A stretch of 64,000 bases of DNA from Glossina fuscipes (taxonomy: Eukaryota > Arthropoda > Insecta > Diptera > Glossinidae): the NCBI RefSeq assembly GCF_014805625.2, contig NW_023998476.1, positions 1 through 64,000 of the forward strand, read 5' to 3'. Below the pieces are notes generated by a model that had not been told where the DNA came from, ran no database searches, and was given only the letters and a program-made list of their open reading frames with translations. A program made the position numbers and the translations under genes. Below, piece by piece: positions 12,201 through 24,359 of this stretch. Position 1 is the stretch's first letter, and the number at the start of each line of letters is the position of its first letter.

Positions 12201-15200
12201 TAAATTGATCACAGAAATACCAAGACGAGCACATGGACAGACGGACAGACAAGCTTAGGTCGATTCAGAAAGTGACTACAAAAATACACTAGGAGATGGG
12301 TCTATCTCAAGTAGGGTAGGATATAAAATATTTTTATAAAATACCACGTGTGAACATTAGAGAAGATGTTCGTGAACCCCTAGGTATACAATTAATTTAT
12401 ATCCCTTAATCCAAAACTGCTACGTAATCACCGCATAACGCAAAGCGCTTTTCCTCATTTCGACTACACTCTTTCCTTTACATTCTCATTTTACAACGCT
12501 TCGATTAATAATTTGTGAAACTGACAGGTTGATATAGGTTTTAACAAATGGTCCTAATTATTTTTAGAAAATCAAAAAGTATCATATCTTGTTAATTACT
12601 TTTTTATGAGTTACAGTGTTTTTACGCTAAGAATACCCTACACCACTTGTGATACAAGGATATATTATGTTTGTGCGGACGTACGCTGCACTCAGTCGGA
12701 GTTGAAATAGATCCATCTTTGATTGTACCGATTTGTTCATGCAATTTTCTAAATCGATGTGAGTTTGTCCGTCCTTCTTGTATTCTTAACTTCAACTTAT
12801 AGGTAGCAATTGTTGATATTGTTATGAAATTCGCTTTTTACAAGGTACAGTCCGTATCACTAGATCGTGGATATTTTGATCAAAAGAAATACACTTCAAA
12901 GTTCTTTTATTTTACTACTTTGTGTTTCACAACAGTAGGAATATTTATTTACGATTTATTTTGGCCGTACTCTCAACTTCTGCGTTCTTGCCAGACTAAC
13001 TCTACTTTTCACAAATATTCGATTTATATACAATTTTACAAGAATGTTATTATAACTAAATTTATGGTTATGGTCTAATCCCAGCCTGGTTTTTCCTCTA
13101 ATCGTTTTCATCGGCCTGCACCTGCATGATGAGCCTGCGAATATGCACTTAGCTTTTACCTGTTTGCTTCTCCGCTATTCGTTTTCATCGGCCTGCAGCT
13201 TCATGAGGCGCCTGCGAATGCTCATTTGGTTTTTCCTTCTTTAGGAAATTTGTTCTTACGAAAATTACTTAGCTGGCATTTAACTGAATTTGGGATTTTC
13301 GTAACAATGTTTTATTTATCTAGCGAAATTTGGTACGCTGACGTATCTTGGCTCATGGACGAAACCTATTGAAAATGATTCAGATCACGGCTTTGACCAC
13401 TTCCCATATTATGAGAACACAAAAAGGGTTTCGAGTTTTTAAGTACTGGAAACACATCTCAAGTGTCATCGAAAGATATATTCTTAGTCGGTATAAAAAG
13501 TCCCTTTGTCGGTAAGATCACGGCGAACTTTCAAGTCCGCAAACATTAAAATTTCAAACCTTAGCTTTTATAATTATTAATACGTGCTTGCATGTATTCT
13601 GATAATTTTTTCACTTGAAAAAAGCTTTTAATGAGAAAAATTTTCACAATACATATTAGTCCAAATATTTTTTATCATTTTCCACAACTTTTTTCCATCT
13701 TCCTGACAACATAGCGGTACCATGTCGAAAGAAGGATATTGTTTGGGAGCGATCCAATTATCGACCCATTTTCGCATCTCTTCAGCATGCCACGCTGCAT
13801 GGATTTGAGCAATTGATAATCAGAAGGCGCTATGTATGGTGAGTACGCTGGATGCGGCAGAACTTTCCATTCGAGCTGCAGGAATGTATCCTTGAGAGCT
13901 CTTGCAACGCGTGGCCCACCGTTATCTTAGCAGAGAAGCTGTTGCTGATTCTTTTTGTAACAAAATATCGTTGATTTTGTACATCGCTAGACATACGCAG
14001 TAAAAGTTGATTCGCCAACTGCTAAACTGTTTCAAAGTTTTTTTAAAAATTTGAGCTGAGTTTTCGTCCAATATGTTTCTCAATTCATTACCATCGAGCT
14101 TGTTTGGACCTCCAGGCCGTTCTTTGTCGTTGACGTTAAAATCACCACCTTTATACCGTTGACACCAAAATGGACAATTTATGATAGGCTGTGGTATCAC
14201 CATAAGCTTCTAAAAGTCTTGGGCAGTAGATTTCTTTAAATCGAAAAACAAAAGTAATGAATGTCAACAATGCAATTTTGATCTTTCCATGATTAGCGCC
14301 TGTATACACTGACTAACTCAATAATACTAGATAGAAAATTATTATGTTATTTTATGTAGGGAAAGGTCAAAATCATCGAATTTAACCGTACATTCATACT
14401 TCCCATTACTTTATCATTCCAACCAATATAAGTTGCTGATCAAAATATATGCAAGCAAAAATTAACGATAGTTTGAGTTTGCAGAATGCCGCGATCCATA
14501 ATAACCGTTATCACAACAGACTAAAACATAATATATAAATTATCATAATCAATAGCAGACATTGGTGTGGAAATGATCAGTGTGCGCATTTACAAAGCTC
14601 ATCTTAAGCTGCAGTGAAAAATCCGCCTACAAACATATTAACAATTGACTTGCATAAATATAAACATTACCTTTGTCGCTTATAAATAACAAAAAAAATA
14701 TATTCGACTAAGACCCCATTAAAAATACCTTTCGACGCCAGTTAACAGACCAACACAAAAATTGTCCCGAACACACTTCTGAAACATCTGCAGTTAATAA
14801 GATATGTCATATTATAAATATGAACCCTACAGATTAATGCACACCCCCTGCAGCAAAGCCTTCTCGCACTACAGACTATTGACGGGCGAAATATTCAATT
14901 CACCATCGGAGATTATGCAGACGAACGGAGAAACTTACAGATATCTTTTATGTGCAAAACCTTCGATATAGGTTTTCTGTATCTTTTATTATACTAATCG
15001 ATTCAGAAAGTGATTTTTTGTTGTGAACGACGGACACACGGACTGACTTTGACTGATTCGGAAAGTCATTCACAATCAATCACATCATAGAATCACTTTC
15101 TGATCAAAACTTGTTTGCCCGTCTTTCTATGTTGTTATCTTCCGTTAAATCTGCAGCCGAAATTTTTCGGGATATTTTGATGAAATTTGGTATACCCGAA

Positions 15201-18200
15201 CGTATCGTGTCCAAAGAGCGAAGAGCATTGAAATTGGGTAGGATCGGACTACTCTTTCGATTACTTCCCATATGTGTCACCACTTTGTAACCTAGGTGAA
15301 TAACTGTATTCAGATAATCCATGTAGGCTGTTTATTGGCGGGCCGTGGCCCATTATAATGTTTTTACTTGTTATATATAATCACATTAGTACTAACTACA
15401 ACGCAACATACATTTTAACTACTGTTAATTCCATTTGAATTTTTCTTTTTCTCTCAAGAAGGTCGAAAACTCTTTGGAGGATATCGCATAACACCAAAAC
15501 AATGTCGAGCAGGCAAAACCTTAAGAGATGAGGAATTTAAAACGAAGGGGACGACGATTTGTATGTTCAATCATGAGTGTGCCCAACGTGGAGGGGAAGT
15601 TGTAGGTGCATGCATGGATGGATTTTTGTTTGGAGCTTGCTGTCATGTTGCTACTGAACTGGATGCAACTAGTACTTTGATTAACGACGCACAGAATGCA
15701 TACTATCACCATTATCAACAGCAGAAGCTGCAAGAGCATGAAAAAGATACAAATAAACTTGCAGCCCAGACTTATGGTATGTTTTCAACTGAAAATGCTG
15801 CACAAATCGAAAAAGATTACACAATTTCCAGTGGCTCTATGCTACAAAACTTAATTCATACCCCTCCCGGAAATCACAAGCAAAGCAATAAGAATCACAA
15901 CACGAGTAATATGCAAGCATTAGAACTTAAGGAACCTACGAATGGTTATCAATATGGAGAGGGAATCAAAGAGCCTACAAAAGGTTACCAACACGGGGAA
16001 GAAGTCAAAGAGCCTATGAAGGATTATCAACACGAAGGAGAAGTCAAAGATAAAGTAACTTCGCATGCCAATAATAACGTTTTAACCGCCAGTAGTCAAA
16101 AACCTCTGAAACTTCAAATTCACGCAAGCTCCTTTAAGCCATCGTTCTCTGAGAAGGTTTCTCCGAATTCTAATTTTGTGTTACATACTCTGATACCACA
16201 TAGCATTGCATCTACCACCGAAATTGCTACAGAAATAACGGAGAATAATTCATATACAGGACTGCCTTCTTTAATTACTTACAAGCCCTTAAAATTGGAA
16301 ACGCAGCATGTTCAAGATCACACTAAAGATCAGTATGTGTTAATTCATACGATTTCCAATAATGAAGACATTAAGAATCCGGTTTCTAATAATTATACCA
16401 CCGCTTCGGCTGTTACCGCTCATGTAGATTCTATTGAGACCATTATTCAGCAATTAAATCACAGCAACCACGGTCCAGCTTATAATGTCTTAACCGAAAC
16501 CGACCCCAACTATATTCATATTAGAAAAAATACAACTAGCGACAAGAGTTCTCCTAATACGAAGCCGAATCTTACATGTATACCCTCAAAATATAACACC
16601 TGCCAAGAGAAAGTTTTGGAAACTTCAACTTCTTCCTACGTGCCGCTCTCGTCAAATAAACCATCAACTATAAGGGACTCCTATGTTCCGCTTAAAAACC
16701 CTGCCGCAGGAAACAGTTATATTCACATTTCATCTTCTAACAATCCGCTCTCCAGTTTTAGTAAGTTACCAGCAATAGGGGTTGCATATCCCGTAAACAT
16801 GTCGGATATAGATGATCTGATTAACGAAGAAAGCAACACAGCTATGCAGAGTTCTGTATTAGGTCAAGCGTACCCTAGTTCAAGCACTAAACGCCCTACA
16901 AACCCCTATCACAACCAACCGCTGCTTCCCAATGCAGTATTAGTTTCTTCATCAACTACAAACGTCCACGAATATTCTAAATATTCGGAATCAACTTCAC
17001 GAAAACCAACCGTAATATATATTTCTACGACTACAGAGAAGCCAGCTAAATCTACAACGGCAAAACCACCAGCATCTAGTAATACGTTAAATCTACTATC
17101 GAGTACCACCGAACTTGTTCCTCTTACGGAAAAGACGCAACCACCTAAACTAATAGAAAACTTTATCTCAAGTACAACGCGACAACCGCCTATAACTGTT
17201 AAACCTCCGAAAAAACATCTTAACAACTCCATATCTACCAGTTACGTCACAGGTCCAACGTCGCCTAGACCCACAACTCACGTCGAATATCATTACAGCA
17301 ACGTGCCTCCATTAATTGTTACTGATGATAAATTGGATTCATTCGTACTGAGTACTGCTCAAACTTTAGCTTCAGTCACACCAACAGAAGAAATGGCTCC
17401 CTCTTCGCCCAATTATATGATCCCGCCAATTATTAGTTCAGCAGCACCGATTCAGAGCCATAAACCGCAGCCTCAGTACAATGCTCAAAAAAAGCCTAGC
17501 TTCGTTAAAGTTCAATCAACCGTTCGTCCTTTGGCTCCTACCGTTCTTATCACTCCTAAGCCGACAACGATAAATACACCACCAAGCAACTTTAATCAAT
17601 TGTCAAATCATATCGGCACCTCCGCTATTCACAACTCATTGGATTTGACAAAGCTAGTATTAGCTGGAAATTCAAGACCAACCGCATCCAGCACTGTCAC
17701 CGTCACCGATAATGTGAGTAATTTCGACGACGCTGGCTATTTTGGAGCTTTTGATTATGACCAGCCAATAAGACCTGCGATTACGCAAGCCATTACCGAA
17801 TCAGGCGTACCATCCGATGATAAACCCGCTTTTCCTGGATACTACGGTCCAACGCCTACGTATCCGACTTTTCAAGTGCCAAGCGAAAAAATTGAATCTC
17901 CCATTGAAGAAGAAGAAACATACACCTCTCCCAATGACTTTGTCAATTTTCCACCTGTACGTAATCCTAATCTTAACATGTCCGCAACCTCCAGTGCTGT
18001 CACGAATGATTTCGACCTATCTACTCCCACCTTTATTGAAGATCATTTGCTTAAAACTAAAATGAATACTTTGGTGCATAAAATAGTAGAATCTCTTCAA
18101 GGAAACTTCGAGGATCTTGCCAATTTGATAGAGCAAAGTAACGATACAGTTCCAATTCACAACGATGAATACACAGCAAATGTCGTCGCTACAACTCACA

Positions 18201-19965
18201 AATCGACTCGCAAGCCTACCACAATAGCCACCACCTATAAACCTAGGGTAACAACTAAAAAGTCTGTAACACGTCTGTCAACTAAAGCCCCCGTTAAAAA
18301 GCCGACATCTTCGAGGAAACCAGTCTCTACGACGAAAAAGCCTGTGGTGAGGCGAACGACGACCACAACTCGTAAACCAGGTACTAGAAAACCAACCAAA
18401 AAATTAACGACCACTACTACAGCTGCACAAGTCGAAGACGACCTCATCGACGAAGAAGACAGTGAAGATACTAATCCTAGCGAAAATGAAATCGCTGACG
18501 TTGAGGATACGCCATTGGGCTCTGGGGGCCGTAAATTTCGTAAGTTTCCTAAATCGCTAGCAAATATTTCAAATCATCATGATGGACAGATCCGAAAATG
18601 GAAATTTATTTTCTTCTTAATTTGCTACACACACCTTTCTAACACGCGTTCAAACGCGATCCAAATACCCGCTTGCGTCTCCTCGATCACCGTGTCGTCC
18701 AATCACTTACTTAACTTATTTACTAAATAGTTCTTCTTCTCAGTAAACTAGTGGCCATATTATAATTTTCTTTACTTCCTTCTTCAACTTTTAAACGTTG
18801 TAGTTCTCTCCTTACTTCCTTCCTTCTTTCTTTCCTTGCTCAAATAAAATACGGGACCACATCTTTGTTCTTACTATACTCTCCCTATTTCCTAACCTAA
18901 ACATTTCAATCCAAATTAACAGAATGCGGAATGAGACCTCAGATCAAAACGGGCAGAATTGTAGGAGGAAAAGGGTCAACTTTCGGTGCTTATCCATGGC
19001 AGGTGTTAGTTCGAGAGTCAACGTGGCTTGGTTTGTTTACAAAGAATAAATGTGGCGGAGTTCTAATCACTAATCGATTCGTTATTACGGCTGCGCATTG
19101 TCAACCGGGGTGAGTTGGAATAATTGAATAACTGCCAATACTACAGTTTGTAATGATTTTCCTAGATTTCTAGCATCTTTGGTTGCAGTTATGGGAGAAT
19201 TTGATATTTCCGGTGATTTGGAGAGCAAACGTGCCATCACTAAAAACGTAAAGCGGGTAATCGTTCACCGTCAATACGAGCCAGCAACGTTCGAAAATGA
19301 TATTGCGCTTTTGGAACTTGACAATGCGGTTCAATATGATTCCCATATAGGTAAGCCATAAGTAGATTTGTACGCTATTTTTTGTATACATAATGCTTTT
19401 TTGAAACCACCCATTCCAAAATTTAAGTGCCGATTTGTATGCCGTCCGACAAAGCTGATTTTACGGGGCGCATGGCCACAGTTACTGGCTGGGGCCGTTT
19501 AAAATACGGCGGTGGGGTACCGTCGGTTCTACAGGAAGTTCAGGTAGTCTAAGCGAAAGCTGCTTATACCGGGATGCACATTAACGAAGAATTCTCAATA
19601 CATTGCAGGTTCCAATCATAGAGAATAGCGTCTGTCAAGAGATGTTTCATACAGCCGGTCAAAATAAACGAATATTAAATTCATTCCTTTGTGCTGGATA
19701 TGCTAATGGCCAAAAAGATTCATGCGAAGTAAATGATCTTTTATCAAAATATCTTTAAAATCGAAAGAAAAAACCAAATTTTGTTTGTTTTTTTTTTTAG
19801 GGAGATAGTGGTGGACCTTTAGTGCTTCAACGACCAGATGGAAGATACGAACTAGCTGGCACGGTATCGCATGGAATCAAGTGCGCTCTTCCTTATTTAC
19901 CTGGCATTTATATGCGGACAACTTTCTATAAGCCCTGGTTGAGAAGTATTACAGGAGTGAAGTAA
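6254..19965 (+). CDS. flz: Filzig-like trypsin-type serine protease (7 exons)
   Basis: Exons 6254-6377, 15462-18539, 18923-19109, 19166-19350, 19428-19543, 19609-19728 and 19801-19965 join in frame to about 1324 residues. Exon 1 gives a signal peptide with a hydrophobic core ([11 protein letters not shown]). Exon 2 starts with a cysteine-rich, clip-like module ([15 protein letters not shown], then ICMF, GACMDG and ACCHV), followed by a long Ser/Thr/Pro-rich stalk ending in TTTRKP-type repeats and an acidic run. Exons 3-7 encode the S1 domain: activation site TGR|IVGG, TAAHC (His), [10 protein letters not shown] (Asp), GDSGGP (Ser), and an Asp at the base of the S1 pocket (KDSCEGDSGG), so trypsin-like cleavage after Arg/Lys is expected. 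Near-identity to Drosophila filzig in the protease domain is from memory. The open frame continues past 18539 to 18730, but gtaagt at 18540 and acag at 18922 restore the protease frame. Filzig is linked to epithelial and tracheal matrix in Drosophila. Confidence 0.88.
9640..10305 (+). repeat. Dispersed repeat, family A copy (long)
   Basis: Begins 'ataccttacaccacttgtgg', continues 'gtgcagacgtacgtaactggtagaag', carries two 'acaaaatttggaccat' blocks and ends 'ggattataatggtcttacttgttt'. Longest member of family A in the window. A further related but more diverged start is seen at 10315-10400. Confidence 0.55.
11395..11425. repeat. TACA microsatellite
   Basis: Tandem tetranucleotide run (about seven units of catacata type) inside flz intron 1. 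Confidence 0.85.
12090..12345 (+). repeat. Decayed dispersed repeat with 'gacagacggacagac' core
   Basis: Contains 'atggacagacggacagacaagcttaggtcgattcagaaagtgac' in two parts and ends near 'gtagggtaggatataaaata'. This gacagacggacagac motif recurs in dipteran repeats of the same general type as families A and B. No coding content. Confidence 0.4.
12635..12735 (+). repeat. Dispersed repeat, family A 5' end
   Basis: 'taccctacaccacttgtgatac' followed by 'gtgcggacgtacgctgcact' and 'gattgtaccgatttgttcatg', matching the starts of the copies at 3380 and 9640. The body beyond this is diverged; a matching inner block ('gaaatttggtacgctgacg' ... 'gaccacttcccatat') is found at 13327-13412. Confidence 0.55.
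13090..13240. repeat. Two-copy 77-bp minisatellite
   Basis: 'cgttttcatcggcctgca' occurs at 13103 and again at 13180, each followed by a 'gcctgcgaat' block and a 'ggtttttcct'-like block, giving a 77-bp period. GC-richer than the surrounding intron. Confidence 0.75.
13640..14250 (-). mobile_element. mariner transposase relic with internal deletion
   Basis: Read on the minus strand, the N-terminal block contains [19 protein letters not shown] and [12 protein letters not shown], the mariner helix-turn-helix linker region (family consensus SGDFDVEDKERPGRP). After a short gap the sequence jumps to the C-terminal block with recognisable [21 protein letters not shown] and IAPSDYQLL in shifted frames. 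The central part with the first catalytic aspartates is missing or unrecognisable. Several stops and frameshifts, so inactive. Terminal inverted repeats were not identified. Confidence 0.8.
15010..15372 (+). repeat. Dispersed repeat, family A copy (5'-truncated)
   Basis: Carries 'gaaatttggtatacccgaacgtatcg', 'gatcggactactctttcgattacttcccat' and the family's terminal 'cattataatgtttttacttgtt'. It sits just upstream of the acceptor of flz exon 2. Confidence 0.55.
15932..16048 (+). repeat. Three tandem 39-bp (13-residue) coding repeats in flz
   Basis: Three in-frame units: [26 protein letters not shown] and [13 protein letters not shown]. They lie in the stalk of filzig, after the cysteine-rich module, and keep the reading frame. 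Confidence 0.9.
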
Positions 19966-21714
19966 AACTGGTTTCGCGAGAAGCAAACCAAACTTTAAAG
20001 CACTATGAGTTAGCGCAAATTTCTGGACCGACAGAAGCAAATAATTGCATATGTCAGTTCTTTCGTTATTTGTCGCTCTTACCGGCAATTTCATCTACGA
20101 TATGGAAAGATTGAAAAGCGAAAACAATTTGAGATTTAATTTACAAGAATGAATCCTTTAAAATTTGACTTTTCATATGAAATAACACACAAGTACATCT
20201 TATTTTAATATAACATAGCAAAAATTGTGAAAATTTAACAATTCATATGAATGATTTTAAGAACAGACCCATACAGTTATCTTTATCAAATCCCATACAT
20301 ATTATGATAAAATTTTTTTCTTTGTATAATTAATATTTTTAGAAAATTTATTTATTTATTTTTGTTTTTTGGTTTTGTGCTTAAAACTATATTTATGATT
20401 ACATTTACGCTTCTTCAACTCCTTTTAGGAAACTAAATATTAGTAGTGAAAATTTGCAATCAGCTAGTTTTTTACCTACCTGTCAAAAGCCACGACAAAG
20501 ATTAGACTCGCTGTTCCGCCTATAGATACGGTTATAACAAATCTGTGTGGGCCTCAGCAATCGTGAAGTTGTTATGATTAATTGTTCAAATTTTTTTAAA
20601 AAATGTGTAGATATTGCATTAGAAAAAATTGATATAGAAAAAACTAGAATAAATGTTACCTCAATTTACGTGAACGAAAATGGTGCGCCCCCCTGAAAAT
20701 ATTATTAAATACTTAAATACATTTTTGAGTTGATCATTCATACCCTATAAACACCTAAGGTATTTCCAAGCAAGAGATTTATATGAAGATAACAATCTGT
20801 TAAGCGTAGGAAAAAAATTATTTGGATAAAACTTTTTCAGATCAAGCTGAGTTAGTTTTCTTTTAAATACAAGCTGAGCCTATATATGATTCATTTCAAT
20901 TTTCGGTGTTTTTTTTCCGTTTCTTCTAATTTTCTAATTTAGGGAAGATTTTCACAAAAAAATAACAAACCTGCCTATAATGAATGTAAAGAGGCCAGCA
21001 TAGTTCGGCATATATGTAAATATTATAAGAGGAGCAGCTAAATTAATGCTATCGTATAAGATATGGAAGCACTTTATATACTTATGCACTAAATAGAACA
21101 TTTATTTCCAGCATTGTCCTTCTTCTTTTTTTTCTTGGTCGACCAACACAGTGGATCGTCAGTAGTTGTTATATTACCATCAATTATTTAAAAAATATTT
21201 AATTTTATTTTCGTAAAAGATGTGAGCTATACCAAGACTTGTTTTTTACTTCGACTTACCTCTATAAGCACAAATTTAGATAAATTTAAATAGGATTGCC
21301 GTCCTTGCTTAACCTTAATTAGAAACTATAACCGTTCGCCTCTCCTATATTTAAGAAGAAGAATATAGTCGCACCTTTAATGTTTAGAATTATTATTATC
21401 TAATATATAATGAAGCCTATGTGTGTACTGTTTTCTAAATAGAAATTATTATTACATTAATATTTTTATTATTTGCAATATACTATATTATTTTGTACGC
21501 GCTTTGTAATAGTGTCAATTTAATTAATTTATTTAGCTAATAATATTTTATATTAAACTTTTGCTTTTTGGAATGTGGTTTGGGTAGTCACAATAAAAAA
21601 ACAAAAATAAGGCGAGAAATCTCCTTGACCGGATCCGAACAGCATTCTTGTTCATTTCATTTAAATATATTTGGTACTGATCTATGCTTTTGATATATTT
21701 AATAAAAAATTTTC
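19966..21714. other. flz 3' flank and intergenic DNA
   Basis: Very AT-rich. Possible polyadenylation signals (AATAAA) lie at about 20648 and 21593; which one serves flz cannot be decided. No further gene recognised. Confidence 0.45.
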
Positions 21715-21935
21715 CATCAATGTGTAGATAAGCATTGACACTAAAAAATGGACTTTTTCATAATGTGTACAATCCCCAAAAGTAAGCTTCAGAGACGCTA
21801 TAAAGTATATGTATTCTGGATCAGCGTGAAATTCTAAATTGATTAAGCCATATCTGTCCGTCTGTGTGGTATTTGTTGTCGGCAATCTCCTGGTCGCAAA
21901 GATGAAAATATCGACTTCAAATTTGATAGAAACAT
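21715..21935 (-). repeat. Dispersed repeat, family B copy
   Basis: Reverse complement carries the same ordered blocks as the copy at 885-1100: 'tttgaagtcgatatttt', 'accacacagacggacag', 'tggcttaatcaattta', 'gctgatccagaatac' and 'ctttatagcgtctctgaag'. Confidence 0.6.
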
Positions 21936-22019
21936 TATTATTATTATTATAATTTTAGACTAATGAAATAAATTCTTAAACTAAAAAAAAAAAACATTGC
22001 GCACTAACAACACAGGCTA

Positions 22020-22380
22020 TCGGCTCTAATTTATAAAAGTACATTAGATGCTGAGCCTAGTAGTTTTGATAAAGTAATATATTGTATTGTGTGCCGCTCG
22101 ATCATCCTGCTCATTTCCTAATAAACCGATATGACTAGGTACCCATAACATTTTAATTTTTTCGCCGGGTGTTGTAATGATATTCGTTAATTTGTTGATG
22201 GTGCTCCAACTCGAAGTCGAAGGATTCCGTATAGTTTATAATACAGACAAACTGTCACTAACAATGACGGTTTTGAGTTTGTTTTTATGGAAAGCGTTCG
22301 CAGCGCGAAGGATAGCTCTGGCTTTGGTTGTGAAAGTTGAAGTTGTCACGGTCTTAGCCCCTTTCGGCCGGTAGAGCATA
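22020..22380 (-). mobile_element. LINE relic: RNase H domain fragment
   Basis: Minus-strand reading gives KARAILRAANAF, VIVSDSLSVL and KIKMLWVPSHIGLLGNEQDDRAA. These are the second and third catalytic blocks of the RNase H domain of I/LOA-type non-LTR retrotransposons (SDS and WVPGH.G..GNE.AD in the family). Stops interrupt it; nothing else of the element is seen nearby. Confidence 0.75.
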
Positions 22381-23640
22381 TAAATATAGATATATATTTT
22401 TTTCTTCTTTTTTTTTTTTGACCTGGGGTTTGGCTCTCGGAGCCTCCTGACAAAGGAAAAATAAAAAAAACAAACTAAAAGAACGTAAAGGTCCGGTCGG
22501 CTGTCTGCTGTCCGTCTGTCACCAGTGAGTCAGTCGGTCATCGTCTAGCGTCGGCCCTACATAGCCACCATATGCACACCCCTACGACTCAGCCACAGCG
22601 GTGGCAGCTCGCGCTTAGCCACTCATTGGGAACAACAAAATTACAAGGGAATAAATAGCTAAAGGGACTTACAGTACGATCCTCTCTTGATATAGTGCTG
22701 CCTCTTTCGGCGGCTCCCGTCCACGGCAAGGAAGCAGGGCGTTCTTCTTACCTCGTCGGCACAATCACGACACGGCTGGGGTGTAGGTGCACGTGGGTGC
22801 ACGGGATTCCTAGGCTAACGAAACTGGCAAATTAATCCTCCTTCTCTTACCGCATCTTGACTGAAGTAAACACAGAATGATGAAACTTTTTCTTTTGACA
22901 TTTAATGTTCACTGGTGAACTTTTATTTCAGTAGGAATTTCTTAGGGCAATCAACATCGTTTTACAATCGTAGAATTTCTGTACAAATAATTGAGTTAGA
23001 TGACAAAGCCTTTTTCGTGTTGGCTAAATGGCAGTAACCAACTCACAATATGTATATAAATATTTTTCTTATCATTTATTTATATTGTTTTTTTTTTGTT
23101 CCAAAAGCAAGCATATAAAAAGAAATTCCTTTTTTCCTCTTTTTTCTCTTGTTTTTCTTTTTTTTTCTTTATGTTATACAGGGTTGGTGGGTTATATATC
23201 CTTTTACACAGTTTAGCCACCAATATGTTTCTATGAACGTCAATGATACTTAAAAATAATATATTCATACACGAATGCGATGCGCTTTGATTGGTACGTT
23301 CAACCGGCACACTCAACTCTTTACCTCGTTTTCCTTGCACAATTGTTCCTGCTTCTCTTGTTTTTCACTCTATTGATTGACTTTATAGGGATTTCCATAA
23401 CTGGATGGAGGAATATAGAAACGGAGTTTCACTAATATACAGGTTGATAACCAATTTGATCGGTCCAATGTTACTCAAAGTTTTTCCTCACATAAGAAAA
23501 AAAATTATTACTCTTTGTGTAAAATTCATATGTGTTCCGAACAAAAATTTCTTAGAAAGTTACTTTGAGAATATACAACATTTTCGTACTTCGTTTTCGT
23601 TTTGTGACTCTCTGTACGGAAGCCCTGATATTTTATATCG

Positions 23641-23671
<31 letters not shown>

Positions 23672-24100
23672 TTAGCATATACACGACGTTTTCATGTAAG
23701 TTAGCTCGTTTAAGCTACTTTTGCATATTCCGTCCTTCACAAACTAAAGGACTTCGAAATTAAAATGGGTTAAACAATAAAACTGTTTAGCAATCGACGT
23801 AAGAAATTATTTTTGCTTTTGCCGCGTGGTTTGTAGCAACATTTTTATTAATTCGATTATTGATTCTTGTGTTTTTTTTTTTTTTTGTTGGTTCTTCATT
23901 GGGAGGTCTTTCTTCCGTTTTTTTTTTCGTTTTAATAGTCCGTAAGCTTATCGTTGACGTTTTCCCTTCAACTTCTCAAACTCAACTGACTGCTATCTTG
24001 AAATTAAAAAGCAGACAGACTTCTCCTTCTCACTCAATTTCCCTCTTCTTCTTCCTGTTGCTCTCTCTATAACGGCTTGCCGCTACTCTCACAAGAGCAA
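22381..24100. other. Intergenic with GC-rich patch and long T tracts
   Basis: 22490-22830 is clearly GC-richer than its surroundings and holds no long frame; its origin is unknown. 23641-23669 is a run of 29 T. T-rich low-complexity sequence fills 23085-23170 and 23865-23930. Open frames here are products of that bias. Confidence 0.5.
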
Positions 24101-24107
24101 GCATAGA

Positions 24108-24350
24108 TCCCGCAAAATCATACGATTTTGTCTATGTTTGCAAGAGCAAAAGGAAAAAAAAGGAGTACCGCAAAATCATACGATTCTGCCTGTACTTGCA
24201 AAAGCAAGCAAAGGTACCGCAAAATCATACGATTTTGCCTGTACTTGTAAGTAAGGAGATCAGAAAAGAACAAAATAAACACATATACCGCAAGATCATG
24301 CGATTTATTAGCGGTATCACAAAATCGCATGATTTTGTCTAACGGCATGC
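24108..24350. repeat. Array of five near-palindromic units
   Basis: The near-palindrome 'cgcaaaatcatacgattttg' or a close variant occurs at about 24112, 24168, 24217, 24288 (cgcaagatcatgcgattt) and 24317 (cacaaaatcgcatgattttg). The first three are followed by a 'tgtacttgcaagagcaag'-like spacer. 'aacggcttgccg' (24071) and 'aacggcatgccgtt' (24342) flank the array. Units could form cruciforms or hairpins. It lies just downstream of a LINE relic in the relic's sense and could be part of its 3' UTR. Confidence 0.75.
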
Positions 24351-24359
24351 CGTTATTCC

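Larger units (their letters stand above)
6378..15461 (+). other. flz intron 1 (9.1 kb)
   Basis: Starts gtaagg after the signal-peptide exon and ends ctcaagaag before the cysteine-rich exon. It contains family A repeats, a mariner relic (13640-14250), a 77-bp minisatellite (13090-13240) and simple repeats. The open frames at 7778-8059, 9019-9246 and 12824-13078 show no domain features. Intronic enhancers are possible but cannot be seen. Confidence 0.8.

Noticed and set aside
16909..17232. 107-residue minus-strand frame inside flz exon 2
   Set aside because: Shadow of the Thr/Pro-rich plus-strand coding repeats.
24108..24350. CRISPR-like array
   Set aside because: Units are palindromic with uneven, related spacers in a eukaryotic genome; no cas-like genes.
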